Source: Gonatopus flavifemur (Eukaryota; Arthropoda; Insecta; Hymenoptera; Dryinidae). Taken from it: DNA of 64,000 nt. Positions 55,516 through 64,000 of this stretch are shown here, one piece after another. Where the stretch lies: NCBI GenBank assembly GCA_018340375.1, contig JAFFJZ010000011.1, forward strand, positions 434,001-498,000, in the 5' to 3' direction. The notes beneath the pieces were generated by a model that made no database searches, was not told the DNA's origin, and saw only the letters and a list, made by a program, of their open reading frames with translations. Position 1 is the first letter of the stretch, and every line of letters begins with the position of its first letter. The position numbers were made by a program, and so were the translations under genes.

Positions 55516-55875
55516 AGCGTATAAAAATTCAACGATTTTTACATTTTGTTTAGTTATAATCAATAATCTACGAACTATTGTACTTGAATATCACTCCGAA
55601 AGGAATTGTGATTTCTACACATGGAGTGATATATTTAAAACTCCATACACTGTATAAAATTATTTATTCAAACACATTATCAGATTTGGACCACATCGTT
55701 CAAGAACAGATAAATTTCATTGAATGATTTTCAGAGGCGGTTAATAATCGATATGATTTTGTTGAAGCTTTTTGCTCGGAATCGGTCTAGCCTCATCTTG
55801 TCGGAAGCCTGAAGTTTTTTGTGGGATATCCTAGGTGATTTTGGAATTCATGTTCGTATTGAAGGAACGCCTGGA

Positions 55876-56159
55876 CACAGTGAAAAGTGAAACTTCAAGT
55901 GATCCCGAATATCAGCTTAAAAATGCAGCCAAAATTAGCACCTATTCTAACTGAAAGTAAGCAATGAAAAAGACTGAATTTCAGTTAATTTCATCTCACT
56001 TTGGAATTAAAATGGAATTCTATCTTAATTCCAAAGTAAGATGGAATTGACTGAAATTCAGTCTTCTTCATTGCTTACTTCCAGTTGGAATAGGCGCTAC
56101 TTTTGGCTGCATTTTTAAGCTGATATTCGGGATCACTTTAAGTTTTACTTTTTACTGTG
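55876..56159. mobile_element. CACAGTGAAAAG near-perfect hairpin
   Basis: Arms of about 135 bp pair with few mismatches: GTGATCCCGAATATCAGC / GCTGATATTCGGGATCAC and GGAATTAAAATGGAATTC words at the centre. TA-type flanks are not seen. A candidate double-stranded RNA source. Confidence 0.8.
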
Positions 56160-56806
56160 ATGTTACTTTTTCTTTGGTGCACCACCGGATTATGAAAATT
56201 CAAGGTGGAAAACGCACCCTCAAATTTTTCCAGAATTCTTGGAAGAGATTTAGAGGTCGCTGACGTCGCGTGGAGGTAAAAATTGGAATTTACATGAATC
56301 GAATTTTTTTTACATATCATGCGAGATCATTCTTGCGTTGGAGTTTATAGAATATCAGAGCTGCATTGTTAGGCTATATCCTTGAATGTTTTTGATTCAA
56401 AAAATTTCGATTTATTTAGCGTTTAAACCCTTAGTAGAAACGCTCTAGCGATTCGTTGGCTTTGTAACAACCTGTCCCACGAATAACCAGACATTTGCTA
56501 GTAACTTGCAAGTTACTGGCAAGTTTTCTTGTGGTTCGTTGGGATAAGTGTTCCAAAACCAATGAATGGATAGAGCATTCCTACCAGGGACCTTGATTCG
56601 CTCAAAGTTTGAGACAATTGTAAATTCAGAAGTAGTGTTTCGGTCTCATCTCGTATCGGTCTTGATCTCGGGGTCGATACTGAGACCAGTCTCGGTCTCG
56701 TCCGAATCACTATTCAGAAGGTTCAAAATTGAGCTCATTGGGCTGGAGTTCTTTTTTCCCCACCTAGACATTCCAATACCTCATTTTAATGGCGCAAAAA
56801 TCGCTA
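56160..56806. other. Unassigned DNA
   Basis: Contains GGTCTCGGTC/GAGACCAGTCTCGG words at 56630-56705, which may be another word element without clear ends. No gene seen. Confidence 0.4.
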
Positions 56807-57127
56807 CCCAAGCAGCACCAGAATATACTGTCAACGTTCTTCGAATATTCGGGATATGTTCTATGCACATTCAAATGAGACCGTTTCATAGGTGCTATGC
56901 GCATTCGTCGAACGTTATATGTGATCGAATATACGATGATACGTTAATTGAACGTCGATTGAATGAATATCGTACATTTCCAATGTACTATGTACGTTCT
57001 GAGGATATTTGAAACAGTCTCATTCGAACATTCTATGAGCGTTCATTATATGTTCTTCGTATCTCATTCGTACATTCTACGAACGTTTCTATTTCGTATG
57101 GACTTTGAATTTCTGTTGCTGCTTGGG
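56807..57127 (+). mobile_element. CCCAAG-family MITE, copy 12
   Basis: 321 bp, TA on both sides. It carries the longer variant CGAACGTTATATGTGATCG in the centre, shared with 61756-62076, which marks a subfamily. Confidence 0.9.
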
Positions 57128-57312
57128 TAAAATTATGTCAAAACAGGGATTTTTGTTATCAAGAGATAATTGCACGTTGGTATACAAGTTTTGCCGGTAT
57201 TATTCATGAGTTTCATGTTTTTTAATCACAAATTGACTTGAGAGGAGGAGAAAAATCCGCAGAAATCTAGGGAAAATGTATCCTGCATTCGTATTCAAAC
57301 TTTGTATCTTAA

Positions 57313-57436
57313 GGGGATACGAGCGGCTGGGCTTTTCTGAATTGCTTCGAGACAAAGTACGTGAAAATGCGTGCATCGATTCGAAATATCCCTCTGTACA
57401 GCATTTCTTGAGATGCTAAAGACCGCTCGTATCCCC
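57313..57436. mobile_element. TTAA-type GGGGATAC MITE (copy 3)
   Basis: 124 bp with perfect TTAA on both sides. GGGGATACGAGCGGCT pairs with GACCGCTCGTATCCCC. It is the shortest and cleanest member of this family. Confidence 0.85.
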
Positions 57437-57532
57437 TTAAGAAGATTAATCAAAGATTATGATATATTCATTAAGTTGAATTTTGCACGTCTAATCGCAA
57501 TACTCGTGATTATTCAATCAAGCATATCACTG

Positions 57533-57850
57533 CCCAAGTAGCACCAGAATATACTATGAACGTTCTTAGAATATTCGAAATATGTTCTATGTACATTCGA
57601 ATGAGACCGTTTCATAGGTGCTATGCATGTTCATCGAACGTATGTGATCGAATATACGACGGTACGTCAATCGAACGTCGATTGAATGAATACCGTACAT
57701 TTCGAATGTACTATGGACGTTCTAAGTATATTTAAAATAGTCTCATTCGAAGATTCCATGAACGTTCATTATATGTTCTTCGTATCTCATTCGTACATTC
57801 TACGAACGTTTCTATTTCGTATATACTTTGAACTTCCGTTGCTGCTTGGG
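57533..57850 (+). mobile_element. CCCAAG-family MITE, copy 13
   Basis: 318 bp, TG on both sides. Confidence 0.9.
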
Positions 57851-58709
57851 TGAAGAAAGTTGAAAAAATCTCTGTTTCCAATGTTATAATTTTTTATTCA
57901 TTTTCTTGAAATTTTCTTGAAGATTTGATATGTGGGGAAGAAATTGTTTTTTTCCCGAATTTTTTTGATTTCCTGTTTGATTCTCCCAAGTCAGTTTATT
58001 ATACTAGTGAACAGATTCCAGAAGGTTGATTAGAATCTCTATACAAAAGTTTCCTATCACGTCTAGATTCTTAGTTATACATACGCAGAGGGGAAACATA
58101 TTGCAATTTATATACAGAGATACGCAACTTATAAAGGAATATTATGAATGAATTCAACGTCATAGCTAACTTCCGACAGCATATTGGAATAAAGCACGCA
58201 CGAATCGACGAAGAAACATCATCAATTAGACTGTTACCAATCGGCTGTTGGCTGGTGTGATTAAAATCATGTTTTACTCATGAAAAGTACACGAAAAACT
58301 TAGATACTCACGCGCAAGTAGCTCCTGGTGTTGGAAATCCCATTTTTTTAATGCAATTTGCAATATCATTTGCAGCGATTGTGGGGCTATTCAAGTGGGG
58401 TATTGAAATGTCCGAGGAAAAAATGTAGAGGAAAAAGTTCAGTCGGAGCAGCTAATTTCACTTTGACAAAGGTTTGCGTAAACTGACATACAATTAATTC
58501 TTGGAAGTTTTGAATTTTCAATTGTCTCAAAATTCGAGTGAATCAAGGTTCAAACATCAAGTGAATCAAAATTTTTGGAATCGAAAGAATTCATGCACCG
58601 AGAAAACAATATAGGAAATATTTCGATCATTTTGATTGGGTGCTACCATTATTTGTAGCAATGCATGGCCACAGTTTCCTTAATATACATATATTCCATA
58701 TTTATTGTA
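57851..58709. other. Unassigned AT-rich DNA
   Basis: No repeat termini, frame or RNA motif recognised. Confidence 0.35.
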
Positions 58710-58903
58710 CACGGAGAAAAAAGATCATGGAATGATCACTAGAAAAGATAGTAAACTGGTGACAACTACGAATTTCTGTACACAGTCGCTAACAGAGACG
58801 AGTAATGATTCCTATTTTGGTATACTACTTTGTACAGAAATTCTTAGTTGTCACCATTTTACTATCTTTTCCAATGATCATTCCATGATCTTTTTCCTCC
58901 GTG
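58710..58903. mobile_element. CACGG-type hairpin MITE
   Basis: CACGGAGAAAAAAGATCATGG to CCATGATCTTTTTCCTCCGTG-type end. The arms share GTGACAACTA.GAATTTCTG and TACACAG words over about 85 bp. Confidence 0.8.
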
Positions 58904-58934
58904 TGGGATTCAACATTTGTATATTCAATTCAAG

Positions 58935-59250
58935 CTCAAGCAGCAACACAAGTTCAACAGATATAGGAGATAGAAACGTTCATAAAATGTGCGAATGAGA
59001 TACAAAGAGCATGTAATGAATATTCGTAGAATTTTCGAATGAGACTGTTTTAGAATACTTGGAATGTGCGTAGTACATTCGAAATGTACGATATTCATTC
59101 AATCGCCGTTCGATTAACGTACCGTCGTATATTCGATTACATACGTTCGATGAATATGTATAGCACCTATGAAACGGTGTATTGGAATATGCATAGAACA
59201 TATTCCGAATGTTCGAAGAACATTCATAGTATATTCTGATACTACTTGGG
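58935..59250 (-). mobile_element. CCCAAG-family MITE, copy 14
   Basis: Starts CTCAAGCAGCAACACAAG and ends GATACTACTTGGG. It lies directly against the broken end of the mariner remnant, so it probably interrupted it. Confidence 0.8.
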
Positions 59251-59255
59251 TTGTC

Positions 59256-59542
59256 ATTATTTTCCAAGTTCTGCGAGCATTTGAGATCAATCTTCATCGA
59301 GTAATTCCTCCAATTCTCTGTCTTAAAATTGTTTCGGTGCGCCAGCACGTTCTTTATCCTCAAGTTGAAAGTCATTATTTTTGAAGCGTCGAAATTAGTC
59401 TCTGGCATATCGTATCCGACAGAGCATTGTCACCATAAGTCTCAACAAGAATTCTATATGCTTTAGCTGCAGATTTCTTTTGAATAAAGTAGTGCAATAA
59501 AATTCCCCGCAAATACACTTTAGTTGGCACAAAAGTAGACAT
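59256..59542 (-). pseudogene. mariner transposase, N-terminal remnant
   Basis: From a Met at 59542 the minus strand reads MSTFVPTKVYLRGILLHYFI, then AAKAYRILVETYGDNALSD, then ISTLQK. Next, after a frameshift, it reads DFQLEDKERAGAPKQF, a stop, DRELEELLDED, another stop and SQMLAELGK. This is the N-terminal helix-turn-helix DNA-binding part of a mariner (Tc1/mariner superfamily) transposase; the family consensus spacing is retained. The catalytic D,D34D domain is missing. Copy 14 of the CCCAAG MITE lies at the break. The repeat at 59590-60095 beyond the start codon may be its untranslated end. Confidence 0.8.
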
Positions 59543-59589
59543 TTTCAAAACTACTAAACAATTACTTTGTTTACAAGAAAGTGAACCAG

Positions 59590-60095
59590 GCCCCTCCGAC
59601 GCATGCATTTTCCCCTAGAAATCCGGTTCACGCATTGACCAAGAAATCCTCAGGAAATCCAGATGGCGATTTCATCTAGTTGGCTGAATCATAACCTCAA
59701 AATATCATCGTTGCGAAGTTTGGTTCCTTGTGGGTTAAAAGTTAATAAATATAATAGTATTATCTGTAGTCATTGGTCATTCCCCAAGTAGCAGGAGAGG
59801 TTAGAACTGCTAAGAGCGTGTTTGGAAAATCCTACGAACATGCGTACAACTTCCAAATGAGACTGTTTCGAATAATTATGTGCTATGCACCTCCATAGAA
59901 TATGTTAACGAATTAATCTAAAATAGTCTCATTCGCACATCCCTTCCACATTCATAAAGTCACCATAGCATATTTGAGAAGTTCTTGTACTACTTGGGTC
60001 TCTCACTATTCATCTTAAATTTTCGTGATAAATGATTCATTTCACAGAATCGATAGTCCCACTGACACGCGGAGCCCTCTACAAATTTCTGATCA
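59590..60095. repeat. Dispersed repeat, second copy of 7405-7690
   Basis: Aligns with 7405-7690 on both sides of a 216 bp CCCAAG insertion. It lies upstream of the mariner remnant. Confidence 0.55.
59783..59998 (+). mobile_element. CCCAAG-family MITE, short subfamily
   Basis: 216 bp, CCCAAGTAGCAGGAGAGG to CTTGTACTACTTGGG, TC on both sides. The related repeat at about 7605 supplies the empty site. It keeps CCAAATGAGACTGTTTCG and TAGTCTCATTCGCAC but has a different centre. Confidence 0.8.
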
Positions 60096-60226
60096 GTATA
60101 TGAACAAAAGTTCTACACAGTCGAAGGGGCCTGAAGTGAACCATCATACACTGAAATTTTAGGTTAGATACGGTACTTCCTTGCAAGTGCGTTACCATTC
60201 GAAATTTCAAGCTCGGAGTACTATTA

Positions 60227-60767
60227 CCCAAGCAGCAACGGAAGTTCAAAGTCCATACGAAATAGAAACGTTCGTAGAATGTACGAATGAGATACGAAGA
60301 ACATATAATGAACGCTCATAGAATGTTCGAATGAGACTGTTTTAATCATACTTACACGGCGAGAAATTTGTAGTTAAATTTACTATGTTATTATTGTTCC
60401 CGAGGAACAGACTGAACTATGACGGGTTCCCCCATAAAACATAGTAAATATGATCAGCATTCTATTGTTGTACCATAGTAAAAATATGCCCTTCATAGTA
60501 AAATCCGATAGAATTCAGTCTGTTCCTCGGGAACAATAATAACATAGTAAATTTAACTACAAATTTCTCTCCGTGTAGAACGTACATAGTACATTCGAAA
60601 TGTACGATATTCATTCAATCGACGTTCGATTGACGTACCGTCGTATATTCGATTACATACGTTCGATGAAAATGCATAGCACCTATGAAACGGTCTCATT
60701 TGAATGTGCATAGAACATATCCCGAATATTCGCAGAACGTTCATAGTATATTCTGGTGCTGCTTGGG
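60227..60767 (-). mobile_element. CCCAAG-family MITE, copy 15, split
   Basis: TA on both outer sides. It is interrupted by a CACGG MITE at 60355-60575; removing that and one TA restores ATACTTAGAACGTACATAG. A 26 bp end fragment (ATATTCTGGTGCTACTCGGG) follows at 60809-60834. Confidence 0.9.
60355..60575. mobile_element. CACGG-type MITE, AGGAACAGACTGAA subfamily, copy 2
   Basis: CACGGCGAGAAATTTGTAG to ACAAATTTCTCTCCGTG, TA on both sides, within CCCAAG copy 15. The arms share GTTAAATTTACTATGTTATT and CGAGGAACAGACTGAA. Confidence 0.9.
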
Positions 60768-61755
60768 TAGTGCCATCTGTGATGAAACAGCGAGAACTTA
60801 TTCAAGGTCCCAATATATTCTGGTGCTACTCGGGTTGTGTGTTTAGGCCTTAAGGGTTAGTTCTTACCAAAAAGTTAGTTCTAAAAGAAAATGATCAGTT
60901 CTACAACATAAAAACGTTTAGTTCTTAAAAAATCCCACCCAATTTTGAATGAAATGTTTCCCTCTTTCTTTTTCTTTTTCTAAATCGAGTATTCAATATT
61001 GCCTTGTCACAGAATGAGCCTTTCGCCTCATATCCAGGTGGATAGTGAGTTCAGCAGTGATACTCATCCTTTTCGACCTGTTTTCGAATATATGTGCTGT
61101 GTGGGTCGTCCGCTTCATGTACGCTTATGACGATCTAAAATACAATATCCAAACCTTTTCAGAAAATATTGCATAAAACGTTCTTTCGGTATCTAATACA
61201 TGTATTTTAGACCATGCTCTAAAATATATCTATTAGACAACAGAAAACGTCTTTTGCAACATTTTCCGACAAGTTTTAGAACTTAAGTTTGTTGGGGAGT
61301 CCTCTTTAAACCAAGAAACATTAAATTTTGCTTTCCTCAATTGACTCTAGTATACTGGAGTCTATATATATATGAAGATTCTATAACTTCAATGACATAC
61401 TGGGATAACATGATATCCCAACATCACGATGACATATATTAGTAATGCATTTCTTCCGTTCATTTGAATTTAGTATGTTAACGTTTCAGGTAATCGCATT
61501 GAAAAACCATTCCATGCTTTGACGGCGTCGTCAACCTACGGAATTTTCAGATATCCTTATCGGGGATTCCATTTAAAGGTATCTTATGATTCGTCGATCC
61601 ATGGGAAAAAATCTGTAGGTTGACAACGCTGATTCCTGACAACTATTCAACCGAAAAGATGAACGCATCGCTATGGCAACAATAACGTATTCGTATCTGG
61701 TTTGGTATCTGTCCTACAACGATAGGAAACCTCTTTTAACCCGTACGGTATACGT
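60768..61755. other. Unassigned, with a short hairpin
   Basis: At 61515-61632, CGTCGTCAACCTACGGAATTT pairs with AAAATCTGTAGGTTGACAACG. A GTGCTGTGTGGG end near 61092 resembles CCCACACAGCAC termini but lacks a partner. No gene. Confidence 0.4.
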
Positions 61756-62076
61756 CCCAAGCACCAACGGAAGTTCAAAGTATATACGAAATAGAAACGT
61801 TCGTAGAATGTACGAATGAGATACGAAGAACATATAATGACCGTTCATGGAATTTTCGAATGAGACTGTTGTAAATATACTTAGAACGTACATAGTACAT
61901 TCGAAATGTACGATATTCATTCAATCGACGTTCCATTAACGTATTATCGTATATTCGATCACATATAACGTTCGATGAATGCGCATAGCACCTATGAAAC
62001 GGTCTCATTTGAATGTGCATAGAACATATCCCGAATATTCGAAGAACGTTCATAGTATATTCTGTTGCTGCTTGGG
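61756..62076 (-). mobile_element. CCCAAG-family MITE, copy 16
   Basis: 321 bp, CCCAAGCACCAACGGAAG to GTTGCTGCTTGGG, of the CATATAACGTTCG subfamily. No matching flanks. It lies 7 bp from copy 17 in opposite orientation. Confidence 0.85.
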
Positions 62077-62083
62077 TTCATAT

Positions 62084-62403
62084 CCCAAGCAGCGCCAGAA
62101 TATACTATCAACGTTCTTCGAGTATTCAAAATATGTTCTATGCACATTCGAATGAGACCGTTTTATAGGTGCTATGCATATTCATCGAACGTATGTAATC
62201 GGATATACGATGATACGTTACTTGAACGTCAATTGAAAGGATATCGCAGGTTTCGGATGTACCCTGTACGTACCAAGTATATTCAAAACAGTCTCATTCG
62301 AACATTCTATGAACGTCCATTATATGTTCTTTGTATCTCATCCGTACATTCTACGAACGTTTCTATATCGTATATATATTTTGGGATTCTGTTGCTGCTT
62401 GGG
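62084..62403 (+). mobile_element. CCCAAG-family MITE, copy 17
   Basis: 320 bp, CCCAAGCAGCGCCAGAAT to CTGTTGCTGCTTGGG. It is open in one frame across its whole length, producing a 130-codon frame that is a by-product of the family sequence. Confidence 0.85.
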
Positions 62404-62544
62404 AATCGTTATAGTAACCATTCTCTCGTTACAATACTGATGCGTTCGTTATTCTGATTGAATCACTTAAAGTATTGATATAAGAACTATAATTGTTCTT
62501 CGGTGTGCAAACTGATCCATGAATTTAATTTATGAGAGTACCTT

Positions 62545-62901
62545 CCCAAGCAGCACCAGAATATACTATGAACGTTCTTCGAATATTCGAAATATGTTCT
62601 ATGCGCATTCGAATGAGACCGTTGTATAGGTGCTATGCATATTCATCGAATGTATGTAATCGGATATACGACGGTACGTTAATTGAACGTCAATTGAATG
62701 AATATCGTACATTTTGAATGTACTATGTACGTTCTGAGTATATTTAAAACAGTTTCATTCGAATATTCTATGAACGTTTATTATATATCCTTCGTATCCC
62801 ATTCGTGCATTCTACAAACGTCTCTATTCCGTATATACTTTGAACTCCTGTTGCTGCTTGGGTATCCCGTATATACTTTGAAATTCTGTTGCTGCTTGGG
62901 T
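62545..62901 (+). mobile_element. CCCAAG-family MITE, copy 18, with duplicated end
   Basis: Copy to 62864, followed by a second 37 bp right end (62865-62901: CGTATATACTTTGAAATTCT then GTTGCTGCTTGGG). The duplication suggests unequal exchange or template switching at the terminus. Confidence 0.85.
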
Positions 62902-62902
62902 T

Positions 62903-63011
62903 CCCACACAACATCACAGTTCCAGAAGAATTCATAGAGAATTCTTATTCAACTAATTGTGTTCTGCATGAATTCTTTAAGAATTATTCTGGAACTGTGA
63001 TGATGTGTGGG
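62903..63011. mobile_element. CCCACACA hairpin MITE, copy 2
   Basis: 109 bp, CCCACACAACATCACAG to CTGTGATGATGTGTGGG, with AAGAATTCTT words. Sister of 37340-37440. Confidence 0.8.
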
Positions 63012-63781
63012 TACCGTTGAGTGATTTCGTGTGTGTGAAATTACTCTATCAATAAACAATTGTAAGCACTCAATTGAATTTGATTTTATTCGATTTTGGT
63101 AAAATTAAGTTTTACCCAACTCAAATGTTTCAATGTGATGCGAGAATAATTTAAAAAATCAAATTCTTTTCGAATCAATGGGATTTTGAATTGATTCAAA
63201 CCCTATCACCAGAACAATGTCCAGTCAGTCGCAGCCGTTGAACTTGTTATGTTTTGTTTTTTCTCTTTCCATCGAATTCAATCGACCTTTCCATCGCTCG
63301 ACTTCTTTGTGTGGCGCAAGCGCGTAATCACAACATAGAAATGCACTGAACGGAACTGATACTTGCTCAAGCTTCATGTGCTTGGAAATGATGGAGCAGT
63401 GAGAAGAAAAAAGCAGGAATATACTATACGAATAACGAACTCCATACGGTCACGATTCATTTTGAATTTTAGCCGAGACTCAAACCTACGGGTCGTTGAT
63501 CGTTACCGTTAGTGGAATGGGCTAGAGAGCATCTAACCACCTATACGTGTGTTCTGCGAGCTATTTCAGTGATTGTAATACAGATGACGCTGGAATAATC
63601 TGGCTTAAATTTCAATGATGTACAATAATTTTGTACGTGCGTGGATTGACATTTTCATCAAAATACGTTGTGTGACTTGATATTTGCAATATTAATAGAC
63701 AATTTTAATTCAATACTACGTGGTATGAAATTTTATATTTGCATGAAATTAGTGTTTTGACATTGAGTTCATAATTGCTTA

Positions 63782-63782
<1 letters not shown>
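63012..63782. other. Possible single-copy DNA
   Basis: Near 63480-63545 the minus strand has GGTTTGAGTCTC (B-box-like), but no convincing tRNA. Otherwise unrecognised. Confidence 0.35.

Positions 63783-63816
<34 letters not shown>
63783..63816. repeat. (GATT)n microsatellite
   Basis: Eight and a half perfect GATT units. Confidence 0.95.
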
Positions 63817-63819
<3 letters not shown>

Positions 63820-64000
63820 TACTGTCAGAAACATCTGGAAGTTTCTTTCAATCGTATACATGAATTCAAGTTCATAGAGATTCTAGATTATACTTACTGT
63901 ACAAAAACAAGAAAAAAACTATAGATTATGCTGAAGTTCACATTGAATTGAGTGTGAAATGTGTAGAATCTAAGATAAATTCATTTTGAAGACAATTCAG
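63820..64000. mobile_element. CACTG-type MITE, CTGGAAGTTT subfamily, cut by window end
   Basis: ACTGTCAGAAACATCTGGAAG and the following TGAATTCAAGTTCA match the left half of 49256-49478. The right end lies beyond the window. Confidence 0.65.

Overview
This 64 kb window is AT-rich eukaryotic DNA, most likely from an insect. It holds no operon-like or continuous gene structure. It has remnants of RTE-like and Jockey/CR1-like LINEs, a mariner transposase and a pogo/Tigger-like zinc finger, and a very dense crowd of short non-autonomous DNA transposons (MITEs). The order cannot be fixed from sequence alone. I read most of the window as intergenic or intronic DNA overrun by transposons.

Layout. 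1-9.9 kb: nested MITEs, including a three-level nest at 1045-1848. 9.9-14 kb: a four-level nest (9927-11796) and a pogo-like element (12785-13714). 13.8-21.9 kb: many MITEs with CACGG ends, foldback elements and a LINE 3' end. 22-25.4 kb: mostly unassigned DNA, with one possible coding fragment on the minus strand. 25.4-29.3 kb: an RTE-like LINE broken by a 1.9 kb CACTG element and a 546 bp Jockey-like LINE, each with a target-site duplication. 29.9-33.3 kb: a CCCAAG element carrying a 2.2 kb insert made of 157 bp tandem units. 33.5-34.6 kb: a second RTE-like copy. 35.7-45 kb: more MITEs, several with near-perfect long hairpins. 45.6-46.1 kb: a decayed Jockey/CR1 LINE. 48.2-48.7 kb: the best candidate for a host gene, two minus-strand exons with good splice sites and a reading frame that runs across the junction. 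49-64 kb: MITEs, a mariner remnant and many CCCAAG copies.

Main observation. The MITE families fall into groups by termini (CCC..., CACGG..., CACTG..., and TTAA-flanked GGGATAC...). Almost all leave a 2-bp target duplication, usually TA but also TG, AC, TT, AT, TC, CA or AA. The interior of nearly every family is built from many degenerate copies of one short palindromic word, and the word differs between families: GAACGTTC/ATTCGAAT, CCAGTACTGG, TGGGCCCA, AAGATATCTT, AAGAATTCTT, GCTGTNACAGC, CGGTAAATTTACCG and others. Several insertions interrupt another repeat or a LINE frame whose empty site can be recovered, so the termini and duplications are directly supported. Family names, transposase assignments and exon calls are inference from motif recognition; no database was consulted.
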